Source of the DNA: Pisaster brevispinus
Lineage: Eukaryota > Echinodermata > Asteroidea > Forcipulatida > Asteriidae
Direction of reading: 5' to 3'
NCBI GenBank assembly: GCA_023634235.1
Contig: JAMKCF010000015.1
Location: forward strand, 1,837,698-1,901,697
Length of the DNA: 64,000 nt
The position numbers were made by a program, and so were the translations under genes. The notes under the pieces were generated by a model that ran no database searches, was not told the origin of the DNA, and saw nothing but the letters and a program-made list of their open reading frames with translations. Shown one piece after another: positions 1 through 13,900 of this stretch. The first letter of the stretch is position 1. The number at the start of each line of letters is the position of its first letter.

Positions 1-230
1 TGCTTAGCTACTTTTAGTGCTTAAACAGCTCTATAAAATTGGGCAAAGGTTACTAGGCATTCTTTGCTTACCCAGCCATAGCGCAGAAATTTGGCACTAG
101 CCCTGTAGGCAAAGAATGGTAACCGCAAGCGCAGAACTCGACGGTAAGCAGAGCCATGAAATTGGGCTAAGATCAATTCGCGGAGTTCTACCCCCTGTGA
201 TCTAATATCTTGTAAAACACACTAACAATG
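1..230. repeat. Dispersed repeat fragment
   Basis: Contains inverted decamers CATTCTTTGC (58-67) and GCAAAGAATG (109-118), and repeated AAATTGGGC phrases. It looks like a copy of a dispersed element truncated by the window edge. Family not identified. Confidence 0.4.
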
Positions 231-1158
231 GCCCAAAAGAAATAAATTAAATCAAATTCAAATGCAGATAAACAACGAAACAAAAACAAACAACCAAAAC
301 AATAGAAAAACAACAACACCAATAACATCACGATAGTTTACATATCTATAAATTCAGTTCAATCTTTTCAACACGTATATAAATATAATCAAGCTATTAA
401 AAAATTGGAGGGGGAAAAATACGACTGATTTTGGCCTCAAAAGTTTGTATTTTTTTGTGTGAATAATTGTTTTTTTTACAAGAGAGTTGATAAAGGTACT
501 AATTGTTAAGCTACTTAAATTCAGATCTGAATACTCAATAAGAAGTGTTATCCCAGATGAATGGTTTTTATCCGATTTAAACTTGAAGCTGCTTTTAACC
601 TTCAAACACTTTTCGAGGCTTCGTTTTCTAAAGAAACAAAAACATGTGCGTTGTCTTTTTAATGAAATCCAAGCCACTTGAAATTTACAGTTTATATAAT
701 CCATACATTACAGTTGAAGGCCAACCTCAATGCCTTCAAGTGAATGATTTGAAAGCTGACAATTAACAAGAAAATAATACAATTAACCCCCTTTTTTTTG
801 GTCCGTTAAAAAAAGACACCAAATACATCAAATATTTCATTCTATTTTTAAAACACTTTCAGAAGAAATAGTACATGTATGTTGCTCAATTTATTAATTT
901 TTGCTTCGGTATTTTTCCTGATAAAAAAAATTCAATAAGCGTTTTAATATTATTACATATAGTTTTGTTTAAATTCCACCTTCATAACTTTTTAAAGAGC
1001 CACAAATCGTATCAATTGCAAAAACAAAACAATACAATAACTGACAAATTCAAATCATTTTGGAAAGAGACGTGTGTTTACTACGGTCTGGAAAACATCC
1101 CCTTTAAAACCCATTGCTCGGAAATTTCATCTCGCCGCTAAAATCTAGAGAAAAACAT
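231..1158. other. Downstream flank, no gene seen
   Basis: AT-rich sequence past the gene's 3' end. The short frames here have no splice context or recognisable domain. Confidence 0.6.
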
Positions 1159-1164
1159 TTTATT
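1159..1164 (-). terminator. Candidate poly(A) signal AATAAA
   Basis: AATAAA on the minus strand, about 92 bp after the stop codon of exon 11. It is the first canonical hexamer downstream and implies a short 3' UTR. The region is AT-rich, so chance occurrence is possible. Confidence 0.5.
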
Positions 1165-1255
1165 TTCCAGGTTTGGCTAGTAAAGAATAGGCTCTATACA
1201 CTTATAAAATATAAATATAAAGGATTCATGTACAGACAGTAAAAGGGGAGGAGTT

Positions 1256-1987
1256 TCAAACTGCTGAAGGGGGGCTACTCTCTACAACATCCTTTAACCG
1301 ATCCGCGTAGTGATCTGCCTTTGGACTCGTTGTGACGTTATTCATTGCGTCGGTCTTGTACCCAGGACCCACTAACGGGTTCTCGTGGATGTTGACGTGG
1401 TCTGGCGATCTGCTGGTCGTGACGCCGTTGAGACGCCCTCTACCTCTGGGCTGATGCGATGGTGACATATCATGTGTGTAGGGTGAAGACGAGACCCGAA
1501 GGCCAGGGGAACTGTGTTCGTCCCATGTATAGTCTCCGCTATCATGATCACTACCGCCGATGTGGTCATGTATAGCTTGGATTTGGGGGTTGGGGACGTC
1601 GATGACATCCCCGCCGCTATCCGACCCATCACTCTCACTCCCTAAATCGCTAGAAGCACCTTGATGATCAATGGGCAATGTATCAGGATCGCCTCTCTCC
1701 TCCAACGAAACATCAGAGTTATTATGGGGTTGCTCATGCGTTACAAGCTCGTCTGTGGGCACCGCTGCGTAGCCGTTCTTACCTCCTTTCGTGGGAGGGC
1801 TACCCTCTCGGCTGCCTTGAGACGGACTCCGGCGAGAGTGGATGCTCGTTTGCGGTGACGGGCGTGGCGCACCACTCACGCTGCCGTTGGTACTACGTGT
1901 CAGAGACCCCCGACCAACAGAATGGTTGCTGGCCTTACGAGCTCCCAGCGTCGGCTCCATGTTGACGGCTGCATGCTGATTGGAGTA
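1256..1987 (-). CDS. Exon 11: cytoplasmic tail and stop
   Basis: Residues 427-669 plus the stop codon. 244 codons from acceptor GTGTTTTAG. A Ser/Pro/Gly/Asp-rich, probably disordered tail without Cys. Visible motifs are a Ser-Asp acidic patch (SDGSDSGGD), SSSPYTHDMSPSHQ, PRGRGRLNG (606-614), NPLVG (629-633) and the end RLKDVVESSPPSAV. S-A-V at the terminus fits a class I PDZ ligand. PRGRGRLNG, NPL and RL..V(V/I)...AV line up in the same order as in the NRG1 tail (from memory), which is the best argument for neuregulin ancestry beyond the EGF modules. Confidence 0.88.
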   Translation of the reverse strand, partial: YSNQHAAVNMEPTLGARKASNHSVGRGSLTRSTNGSVSGAPRPSPQTSIHSRRSPSQGSREGSPPTKGGKNGYAAVPTDELVTHEQPHNNSDVSLEERGDPDTLPIDHQGASSDLGSESDGSDSGGDVIDVPNPQIQAIHDHIGGSDHDSGDYTWDEHSSPGLRVSSSPYTHDMSPSHQPRGRGRLNGVTTSRSPDHVNIHENPLVGPGYKTDAMNNVTTSPKADHYADRLKDVVESSPPSAV

Positions 1988-4900
1988 CTAAAACACCAAC
2001 AAACAAAAAGCAAATTGATTATTAAACAAGTGGCGGAAAGCTAAGATGACGTGGTGGAGGAAGATGAAAACGGGTAAGAGAGGCAGGTGGAATAGCCAAG
2101 AGACCGGTGTGTTAGGATATTCCGCCCCCCGTGGAGTCTGTCCCCCATACGGCGAACTGTGTCCAAATTTCGTCTGACAGCGCCCTCTATTGAATCAACT
2201 TCATTCGACCCACGTTAATTTGCCGTAAAGGGGACACATACACACACATTCACTCCGTGAACATTCCTTTGTTCTGTATACTTCAAATCCTAATCTTCAA
2301 CACTGTAAAAACACTGTGTGGACGTGTGTAAGCCCACATAGTGTTTCAAGTCCCTACACTGTGTGTACCTCCTTTTTCTCAAGTCCACACTTCGTTTGAT
2401 ACACTTAAACACAGGGGGACAAAAGCCCCTATGACACCGGAACGAGGAGTAAGAAGTGGAAGAGGAGAAATGGAGAAAGACGGTTCGAGAAGATTCACTT
2501 AGCATCTTCAAATAGGCTTCAAAATAAACCTTTGCAAACCTTCCCGATATTGAAAGTTAAAATCTTCAGATACTTACACTTGTCAACTCGATGTCATCGG
2601 CAGGATAGGTCCCTCCTCCACCTCCAGAAGACTGTATAGATGCACGAAGACGCTTTGCATTGGTCTGCTCACGGAGCATGTCTTCTAGCTTCTCCCTCCG
2701 CTCAATCTCCCGAGCATTTCTTAAGACAAGTAGGTAAACATCAAGAAGTTATTGAAGTTATTGGTAGATTCATTGATTGGCAAATACTCAAAAAATTAAT
2801 GAACATAATTACTTACTTGGCAAGAAGCACTGCAGCTGTTGATAGTATAAACTACTTTAAAAACGATTCCCATCGAAGTTATATGGTTTCTTTGATAATT
2901 GTTTTCACCCCAAAACATTCGAATCTGAGAAACGATTCACAAATGAATCATTTCTCAGACTTCTGAAGGCTGGCGTCTCTTCGCTGCGCCCGCTGTCACC
3001 CTCGCTAAACGTGGATGGATTCAACGTTCTTGTGAAAATACTGTGACAGTTTTTGGCCGTTTTCTCAGCGAGTTGACACTGTATTCGGCTGAAACTTTCA
3101 AATGTGACTTTTATTTTAGTTGTCTTTGTATTATTTTGCTAATAAATCAGCATTACATTATAACAAAAACCAATATAAGACCTTTAAGGTATGTTTAAAA
3201 TGTAATATTTATATATGCAAATTTATGCAGAGTATGCTTATAATAATGAGCTGCATGCCATTAAGACTTTCTGGCGGATAGGTTTTGATCTCTACAGTTT
3301 CTGGAGAATAAAAGGCCCGGATTAAATTTGGATACTTTCAAAATGTTGAATTTTCTTTATACAAGAAAAGTTATCAGATAGTTTGTGCATAAATTACTTA
3401 TGAATTATGCATATTTAAATGAGATGACCAACCTGTTTTTGACGTAGACGATGATGACGATTGCAATGACGATCAGCATTGACACAAAGATAACACACAT
3501 CGTTATGACCATCTTGCGAGAGTTCTCTTGTGGAGCTGTAAAAAAACATGCACATGATATTCATTAGTATATCATGAATATTTATGTTGAAATCCTCCAA
3601 TGAAAACACTGCATATGAATGTTGCAGAATGGCAGTAACAACGTATTCAAGGATGCGGGAGGATTGTTAAGATTAAAGCTCTAATAAATACTCAAATTAT
3701 GGTTTGGTAAATAATCTTATGAATATCCATTACAAAAGACCCATTTTGTATTATTCAATAACAATTCACTTGATAAATAACACTTGCTAGGGTTTGAGAT
3801 ATCAAGAAATTGAGTATACAAAAACATAAATGTTCATTAGATTGGGGCTGTTTGATGAATATTCATTGACTGTTAACCATTAATAGATCAACAAATGTCT
3901 ATTCATCTGATTAATATTCTTCAATGAATATTCACAACATTCAATTACTACTACCTCAGATTCCATAATAAAAAGAAAAATTAAGGCACAATAAACATTC
4001 AAATGAGAATCAATCAAATCATTCTGAATCGAGCCAGGAATAAATTATAATAATAAGCTAAAAAAAATTATTCGAACATTTAGTTTTCAACAATTATTCG
4101 ACAAAACATACCATAGCTCTGTTTTTGTGTAAGGAAGCTGCATTTGAATGGCATGAATATTCATGATTGAAATAATGAATAACTACAACTATTTCGATAC
4201 AGGGAGCAAATAAAAATAATGGCAAGCTAATGCAGAGAGGTCGTTTTATACATGACCTCTCCGTTGTTATGCAAAAACATGCTACTATAACATCTCAATA
4301 AACATAACTGTACATATAAAAGTGCCACTTTTTGGTCTTCAAAAACAAAACCAATAAAATTGAAATCACCGTCTGGCTGGATGGAACCTTAAATGGTACA
4401 GCCAGGTTTTTTTTTTTTTAAACATTCATATCAATGCAATCAAACCGAGGCTGAGAAGACAATAGCATGACCCCTTCATTACCGCGAAAGTACAATAAAA
4501 ATAACTGCCGACGCGATAGTAAACGGCGCAGCTGTGTGGATTAACACGAGATAAATCTACGTCATCAAATGGTGACTAGTCTGGTCTCCCTGTGATAACC
4601 AATGCTGTAATTTAGGATACCCGACCTTGTTGGCGTAGTTGAAGTTATCCTCCCTTTTTAAACATGAAAAAGGTCTCTCAAAAATATAAAAACTGCATTT
4701 GTTCTTCTTCTTCCATGCAAGTGCAGACTCAATTTACTAAAGCAAAATCGCACTGTGTAGTGTGAATGGGTTGGCTCAAAATGACAATACATGAAGGCAG
4801 GTGCAAATATTTACAAGGCGGGATAGAAACTTGATGGGTGGAGCTACATCCTCTTGGGTATCAAGTTCCTTTATTTTTCAACCTCATCCTTGTCAACCTC

Positions 4901-7900
4901 GTTCTCATGCAGTCTCAAGAAAGCAAGACAAGTGCTGTGTTAAGAAGCCCCACTTTGGGTTGACACGTTTACTGCTCAAATAAATCAAATGGATGCAGCA
5001 TACTCTTCTGTTTGTAACAATTGTGCTCTTTGGTGTTTATCCCGTATTCGACAAAACTCATTCTCCATGTCTACCATCTTGGAATTGATTTCTCTTGTCT
5101 AATCACAACATTTGACAGAGAGTTGTTGATTTATGTGCGACATTTTGTCCACTATCTCTACAAATCTTGCTCAGCATATCCTTTTGCATAAACTTTTCCC
5201 ACACTAAGTTTGATTTTTTTGTAAAGATTACAAAATTGACGTTTTGTCAAATGAAAATATTTCCCCCATAAAGTCAGTATTAATGGTATTGTGTTCTACT
5301 TGTTTTTGCGAAGCATAGAATTTTAGAGGAAAAATATTATTTGTTTAATTGAAGATTTCTACCTAAACTGACCAAAAGAAAATAATTAGGACTATTCTAT
5401 GTTTACCTGTTAACCACGCCCACTATAGCAAGAGTAAAACAGAATAGAATTTATGTCATGTTGAACGCTAAATTTATGATGTATCTATGGTGGGCGTGGT
5501 CTAAGGTAGGCGTGGCATAACTGATATAATAGACCGGTACAGAATAGCGCAGTTCATGCAAATAGCTAATGGCGGACATCCAGTCATTGATGCTCATGCA
5601 TATTCATTAGCACATGATGGAGCATTCAACGTACCAGATAACATATAACGTTTGACTCGGTGGGAGCGATGAAGAATTGGCGTACCTAGTAGCAACAACA
5701 ACAACATGACATGGGTTGGGGATGGAAAGCTGGTAACCTACTGCAAGAGCATACCTTACACAGTGTTACATGTGGAGATACACTAAAACAAAGCAGGATA
5801 CCGGGATACTTTCTGATAGCATGCCAGTGTGCAATACACAGCGCCCTCTAATGACACTTTTACACTATTTTGATCATGCATCCGTCCAATTAAGTGCAGA
5901 GGTCTAAGTCTATTATTTCATTCTATGCAGGCATGGCAGGTTCCATTAATCTGGAGGGAAGATGGAACATGGGACATGCAGTGTACCTGTTGGAAAAATG
6001 GAATGGTCGGTACTTGCAATGACATCAGGCACAGTGACAATCAACAGGTCAACATTCACATGTAAACATGCAAACATTGTAAACAAACTTTAACATCATC
6101 ACCTGCTCAAATAAATAATTCCCCCGAATAACATTTTTTTCTGAAGAAAGTAAACACTCGCACGTAAACAAAACCATTATTAAAAACCACAACTTTAGTT
6201 TAAAAAAAATAAATAAACAACACAAACAGATTATGACATCAATTTCTCTCAGGGACCTTTTTTTAACAACTGATTTGAAAGTACAACAACAAGGTTTTTT
6301 TGAAAACGGTGGGAAATTCCACGTTTTTGAAATTGTTTTGATTTGGTTTCTTGGTAACTTTCTCTTTGAAAGTCTCATGATGCTCCATGCAGAACGTGCC
6401 CATACCAAAATGCCTTGATTTGCATGAATTGTTAGCACAGATTCACAAGAAACCACCACCCTCGGTAAAATCCAAGATGGAAAGCGTCTGCTATCAGAGA
6501 TACATTTGGAAATGCGTAAGAGTGAATGAGGAATTTCTCCTGAAATTGGTAAAGCTGATGGAACTATTTGGTTAGTGAAAAAAATGACTGATCGAAATGC
6601 CGAGAGATTTGGAAGTGAAAACCACTGCAACCATGACAAAGAAGATTTTGTCGAGAAGTAAAGTTTTTTGTTTGTTTTTTATTCTATAGAGGGAAAAACG
6701 ACCTTAAATTTTTGATCTCGTAAGTGCTTATACACACGAAAACAGGTGACAGTCACGTCAACAAAACCAACACCAGGATCTCGGTGGGATTACAACGAGA
6801 GGAAAGGGGAAAATTAAACACCTTCAAAGAAAGGCAAGATGAACAGCGCCCTCTTGTGGCGGGATTCAGGAGAAAGGAGGACCGGTCAAGAATGGCATGT
6901 CCCAAGACTGGTTTGATGATTGGGGGGGCAAAGACGGAATTACATTTTTTTTTTAATTAAGTTTATTTTCGCCCGGATTTGTGTCAAATTGTTCAAATAT
7001 TTTTGTTCCTCCTAAAGTTTAACAAAGCATTGTAAAAATGGTCGGGTTCACACCTGTCAACGGCTGAAATGGATGATAAATTAAAAACGTAAAAATCTGA
7101 ATGATGAACAAAAGTTACAAATTAAAATCATGAGAGGAATGCAGTGCTTTCCCCACAAGACGAAAAGAAGATAACAAAAATGAGATGGTGATTTTTTTTT
7201 GTGGCACGTAAATTATGGTTACCATAATTAAATATTCACCTTGTAAATTTAAAATGAAACAAGACAAAAACCAGGTGTGAATCTTCTGATAAAATGCGGA
7301 CCAAATTAACCATCAACAGCCATTTTGGGACATCCACGAGGAAGAGGGAAAAACAAACAGATTCAGGATTGAAGCATGATGAAACAGCTCCCTCTAGTGA
7401 CAGCAAGGTGACAAGATGCGAGGAAGTGCGTGATTTTGTTTTTGTTTTTTGTTTTTTTTTTGATACTGGGCACGTCATTGGCATCTACTTACTTCCCGAA
7501 TAGCCTGGTTTCACATACTGACATCTCGTACCTCCAAAGTTTTGGGGACAGCTGAATAAAACGGCAACGTAAAAAAAAAGAGGGGGTTCGGGGAAAGGAG
7601 GAGAAAACACGAGATGTTAATTTGCATAAAGAATGGATAAGACGGGATACTGTTTTGGTATCCTCCACATGGGTACTTACTTGCGTTGGGGTGGGGCGGT
7701 GGGAGCGATTTGTACTGGCAGCGTTCACCGGTATATTTAGCAAGGCAACTGTGAAGATTTGTAATCAGTGAATAATAGAAGGAACAATGATATATATGTA
7801 TAAATTGTATTAATTAATACGAAGAATGGAGTGATTTCCCTCATGTACATGACCAATTTTATCACTGTTTGACCAACATTAAAAAACAGACTCAACTTTG

Positions 7901-10900
7901 ACTCTTCATCAATTATTTTCCAAACAAGGAAGAATCAAAATCAACACACGTAGACGAAGCTACGGGCTAATTAGGGATACAGCCAATGGATTGATGGAAC
8001 TTTACGAATCCACGGCTTGGGTACGGGCTTGTGGCTTAGGCTTTGGCTCCGTTTATGTAGAAAACGTGGGCTTTCCCTTCGGGCTTAAGCCTAAGCCCTG
8101 AGCCCAAGCCCAACCCGTGGTTTCGAAAAGGACCGATGCCCCTTCAACAATGGGATATTTTGGAACGCGAGGTGGCAGCAGACTTTGGGTAAAACCCGAG
8201 CTGTGTATTTCCGAGACTGTTGCAACAACTTGTGATTCGAAGTCATTTTCTGTCCCTAAAAACTGCATGTGTGCACACAGGGTGCCAGACTAGAATGCAC
8301 ATTGGGTTGTGCTGCATTTGGACCGAAAGTGGCGTCCAGCAACCACGTGACCAAACAAAAACGTATCCCTCCATGTCGCAACTCTCTAAATACACAGCTC
8401 CGAGTAAAACCCACTGTTCGGAACAATAATCTGCATTTCAAAGTGACGTCAACTTTGAAGATGCATATATGTCTGCTGCCATCTACGGTCTCAAGGTGTC
8501 GTATTGAATGTTGTTGACACCTAAGACGATTGACCCGTGTTGTTTCTGTAAAAGAAAAAGAACGCTGACTTTTGAGTTTTCTGGTTTAGAAACGTCGATC
8601 AAAGTGAAAAAATTGACCAAGTTTCAATGGGGGTAATCAGAAACAAGAACACACACAAACATCACTTCATGGCTATGTTAAAGTCAAACCTGTATTTCAG
8701 ATTAGTTGATTATTAATACAAAAAGTCAACTTGAATTAAGAACAATTATTGATATTATATAAAATGCAATTTCGTCTGAAAGACTTATCAGTTATTAATT
8801 TGTTCGTTCATGCTCTCCGTAAAAAAGCTGCTCATAGTATTCCTGTTGCGATTCAAGTGCCAAATCATGCTGTTAGATTTTGTTCTGCAAAGTAAACCTG
8901 TGCATTGTTACGGGTTAATTAATTGAGTTAATTAATCAATATAAAAAAAAATGAAGGAAAAGGTAAACTTTTCCTCAAAACACTATCTTCAAAAATATAT
9001 TTCTTTTAATGAGTTGTTTCTACGCTTGTGTCGTGGATAACGTTTCTTGCACAAAGTTTACGGAACGATCAGTTCAACTTAGAAGATTTTTTTTAAAATT
9101 GACCCTTTTGACGTCTGTATACAAGATGTGAGTGGAACACGTTGGACAGCACAAAGACAACATACCATGACATTTGATGATATCAAATATATCACATTGA
9201 CGAAATGTATAAAACAACTTAAGAATGTAATTTTATTTCGGGATAAAACCTAAAGAAACAATTTAATAGTTTAGAATTTGGCGGTTTGCTTAATTTATTT
9301 TGTTATTTTTGTAAACTATTCTCTCCCAATTTTTTTTAATAGTTATTTTCATGGATTAATTTTTCCAAAGTTTTGTTTATTTATTTATATGTATTTTTAT
9401 TACATCATACTTTCTTTATGAAAAGTAGAACTTTGTCTTTGGTAATAAAACACTTTTTTGAGAGAGGATTCTCTCTCTTTTTTAAATGTTTAGTTTCCCC
9501 AATTTTTCCCGTAAATTTTGGTTTCTCTTGTGTAGAGGGCTACTCACTTGCACACATATTCCTGCTTTGTTTCGTTATAATTACATTCTCCACCGTTCAA
9601 GCAACCACAGTCCAGGTCTGGTTCCAGACGCTCACAACGTTTCCCATGATATAGAATGGGACACCTGCCAATCAGAGTACAGTTACTAAAAACATCCAAT
9701 CTCTTGTTACCAAGGCAACCATTGTGCATCACCTACAAAACCACTGTCAGTGCCCTTCTACCAGTTTTGACCAATAGGAAGCAGCCATTTATGACGAAGC
9801 ACCACGGATACTTTTATAACACACAAAAATTTGTTTTTTTCAGAAGCAAAGCAATACATTACCAAAAAAAAAATACACACAAAATCCCCAGGGTAAGAAT
9901 CGGCTCAAGATTGATTTGACCGCGGTAAAAGGTCAATTGAGGAAGGTCAAATCGATAATCAATTATGATTTCCATTTTCAGTATAATTGCGACAGAGGTC
10001 ATTCGAATGATATAAGTTGTTTCTTTGCCTCCCCCAAAAAAAGAAAGAAAAAAAAAACTACCAAAAAAAACCCACCAATGATTTGAGTTTGTGATGATTC
10101 AAGCTGGATACTTTTTAAGCAATGGTTTTGGCACAAAAGACAACAATATACCACAAACTTAGTACATTCTGCGACTTCACAACACACATTGTAACTAAAA
10201 CACATCGTAGAAATTAAAACACCACCAAGATTTCAGACAACTTTCACTACCACTAAACAGCAACCACGTTATTGAAAACACAGAAACAGAATAAATTGTT
10301 TTAGAAGCAGGAGAAAGTGTTTGTGTTCAGCTTGGAAAGAATGGATGTCAACTCATAAATAATATGTTGGATAGAAAGATGAACTGATAAATGTTTGATA
10401 TTAATTATTTCGATCGGAGTTTTGAGTAACGTTTTCATGTAGATGAAAATGGCAGTTGGAAAACTGAAAATGTGGAAATTAAATGTGTACTTAACCAGAG
10501 AAACAAGTGAACTAAAAACTTTCGAGGTAAGAGGAGTTGTTGTTGTTTTTTTTTTGAAGAGTTCTTTTTTTTAATCTAGGTGAAAATTTAAAGAAACGTT
10601 AGTCAAAGAGAGAAAAATATACACACGGGCGTGTTTCTACTTCTAGAGATGTGATGTCAAACAAATGGTTGCTATGGAAACGACTAGCAGATTTTCCAAA
10701 CTATATGATGAGCTAGGAACTCCCGTTTTGTTTGAGTCGTTTTCCCGGTAAACTGTTTTTCTAAGGAATATTTTGTTTTCGGGATATAAATGTAAGGTCG
10801 TAGATTCGGGTATAACAACGTCTATTGATTAAAGAAGAAAACATTTAAATATGGTGTTCTGATGATTAGTCCGTTCCATTCTGTGTTAGTCAAACATCAT

Positions 10901-13900
10901 TAATGAGTTATGTGTTATTTGAGTAGATATATTGTTTAAATCAAGAATTGTTTCTAGCAATTTCCAATTCAAACACAATTAGTGCAAAACGAAAACAAAT
11001 CCCACTCCAGAGACGTCACTCACCCACACTTTAAAAACAAATGTTTAGCAGGCACATTTATAAAATATTCAGCAACATTGTAAATTTGTTTTTGCAGCAG
11101 CATGCAAATTTTGAACATGCAGTTGGTGTTGCTATTGGTCCACCCATATATTAAAATTAGCATATTCATGACCATGACAAGCTGTGAGGCTCCTGACCAA
11201 GCATATGAATATTGTTCACAAATATGTTAAAAAGTTCATTGATAACAAATTTTAATCAAATATTTATGCACAAGCTGGATCCAATCTAACATTTCTTTCA
11301 ATTAATACAGAAACAAACCCGAAGTTGTTATTACTAAATAAAGTAATATCCAAATAAACCTTTAATCATTGATTGCACTGGATTTTTAAAATACCCCAAA
11401 AGATTGTTTTGCAAACTCTTTGTTTCCCAGCAATTAATTCCATAGTTAATTGAACAGTTCTGTAAAACAGTTCATCAAAAAGGTAGTCTCTTTCACTTAT
11501 AACGAACTCTTTGTCTTCCAGCAATCAACATAACCGTTAATTGAATGGTTGTTTGAATAGTTCAGGTTGTTTTTGTATTAGATTGAATTAAAAGAATAAC
11601 TGAGTCCCATGCAAGAACATAAACAATACCAAATATGAACAATAAAACATGGATTACGAAGAAAAAACAAAATGAGAATGGTGACACTGATTATGGCTAA
11701 GGGGGTGGAGAGAGATAATGGAGTGGGGATGGGTGGTGACTGTGGATGCTAGAAGATGACTAAGAAGAGAGACTGGGTGCGAGACTCGGTAAGATGTGAT
11801 GAAGATTACAGCTTACAAGAGAAGTGGAAGGGGGCACAGAAGGGGGAAGGGTGGGGCACAGGAGGGGGGGGGGGAGAAGGAAATTTGTGGATAAGTGTCT
11901 TTAAAAAAGTCATGAATTTCAAAGAGGAAAACCAGAGAGGCATCAATACTAATAGTGAAGAGTTGTCTTCAAAGGAAACTTAAGTGTCTTATTCAACAAA
12001 TCAAGATGTATGGCTTGGAGATGGGGGTGGGTGAAGGAAACAATGCACCATCTTGAGGGATTTGGATAGAGACAGAGGTGACGGGATGATGAAAGGATTG
12101 ATAGAGAGGTTGAACAGGAAGATGATTTTTTTCTCAAGATGCTCTTCAAGACATCTCAAAGATGTCTGAAGCTGCTCGTAGTCTTACCTACAAGACGGTT
12201 TCATGATGCCCTTCAGGAGTATACATCCACCGCCGTTCATACAGTAGTGCTCATACTTAGGTCCGCACGGCTCGGTATGCTCATCCATTATAGCTGACAA
12301 AATGAAACAAAATCACGCAAAGCTTAGTGTCAAAAGTTACTCATCACCAATACAAAGCACAGTATTATTCCCTCACAGAAATCAACATTAAACTGGGTTT
12401 TATATTTAAAAGTACAAATATATTAGGCGACCCCGAAGAAAAAGCAGGGAAACTCCACTCCCTTGAAATCAGTTGTTACGGTTAGATTTCCGTCACCATC
12501 AACTTATTGAAAATAAAGAAATAAACAGTTGTTTCTTTTTAGTTGGGAGGTCCAAAAGGTCAAAGGTCAATGCTCTTACTTTCACAGTTTGTTCCCCTGT
12601 ATCCTTCACTGCATATACAACGGCATTCTGTGCTATCCAAGGTACCATGATCACCACACTGAACTGCACATTCTCTCCTCTCGCACCGATCCCCGCTGAA
12701 CCCATTTGGACATCTAAACCATCGGAAAATAAAACATATTTTTATGAAAAAAGTAAAATTACCAACAAATAATGAAGTCCTGAAACAAAACCTTGATATG
12801 CAAATTTGTATTCGAATAACTAATGAAACCTTGAAAGCCTATAAGGAACCGAGCTTTTTTTTTTAAAGGGAAATTCCATCAATGATAATAATTGTATATT
12901 TTGAGAGAATGTGAATTTTTGGGGAAGAATTTAACATGAAATATCATTTCAACGACCTGTTTACATTTGAAAGTCCGTGACAGCCGAGAAAAACGAGAGC
13001 AAACGGTGATGGTTTTAAGCTGTCAGACAGACCGTGTTGTATAAAACTCACACGTTCAAACGATGGTCGGCCGACCATCGCTTCAAAATGATACAACATT
13101 GCGGTTTTTTTAAAAATTACTACACCTGGCGAGATGGTTTCACTGGACACTTGAGAATATTATGTATCTTTAGTCAAGTATTAAAAGTTATTTTATAACT
13201 TAAAAGTTGTTTTTTTTCATGTTTGCAAACTATGTAATCTACCTTAAAGGATTGGTTCTATTTCAGAACAAAACATTTCAGAAACTGCTTCAGTAAAAAA
13301 AAACCCATTGATTGTGATTGAATTTCACAAGCTTCTCAAATTGAATATACACGAAGCAAATTAAACCATTTGAACCTAGCGACCGAGTCGCGTGCAGTAA
13401 AAAATAAAATAAAAATGAACTAAATCAAAAATCCATTTCTAATAGGCCTATGGAATTCACTCCATTTCCATCGGTGACCACTACCGACAAATCATAACCA
13501 ATACTAAATGAATCAATCATCATATTTCTATTTTCAGACTCGCTCTTACAAACCACCTGGAATTAATCTCAAGAAATGGTACAAGTATCTTAGGAAAGAG
13601 CCCCCCCCCCTTTCTTCCTCGTCTAGGACTGACGGCTTCGGATACTCCCAGAAAACGGCGCCACCTTCAACCCCCCCCCCGTATGACATCACGGTTTAAT
13701 ATTTCAACTGGATAGAAGCCGAGGAGCTTTTAGGAGGCAGACGCTGACTTCAAATTGCAAATCCAAATTAAATTTCCTGTCGATTCATAGTTCAGGGTAG
13801 AATCTACTATTCTTTTTAACAATCCCAAGTATCTCTGATGGAATGATTGCGTCAGGGATATGCTGATTAGTAAAAAAGCAGGTTGAAACTCAAATCATAA

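Larger units (their letters stand above)
3536..7680 (-). other. Intron between exons 8 and 9
   Basis: 4.1 kb, AT-rich. It contains the inverted repeat at 5413-5500 and GCGCCCTCT motifs at 5839 and 6844. A 196-codon minus-strand frame at 6639-6049 has no domain or splice support and is treated as chance. Confidence 0.8.
7749..9547 (-). other. Intron between exons 7 and 8
   Basis: 1.8 kb. Holds the AGCC/GGCT inverted repeat at 8010-8121 and the repeat phrase at 8158-8184. No other supported feature. Confidence 0.8.

Noticed and set aside
1372..1638. Second minus-strand frame across the last exon
   Set aside because: Out-of-frame shadow of exon 11.
6049..6639. 196-codon minus-strand open frame
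   Set aside because: Lies inside the intron between exons 8 and 9, low-complexity composition, no domain, no splice role.
8591..8604. GAAACGTC on the plus strand as a further hammerhead-like site
   Set aside because: No CUGANGA-like box or stem II upstream.
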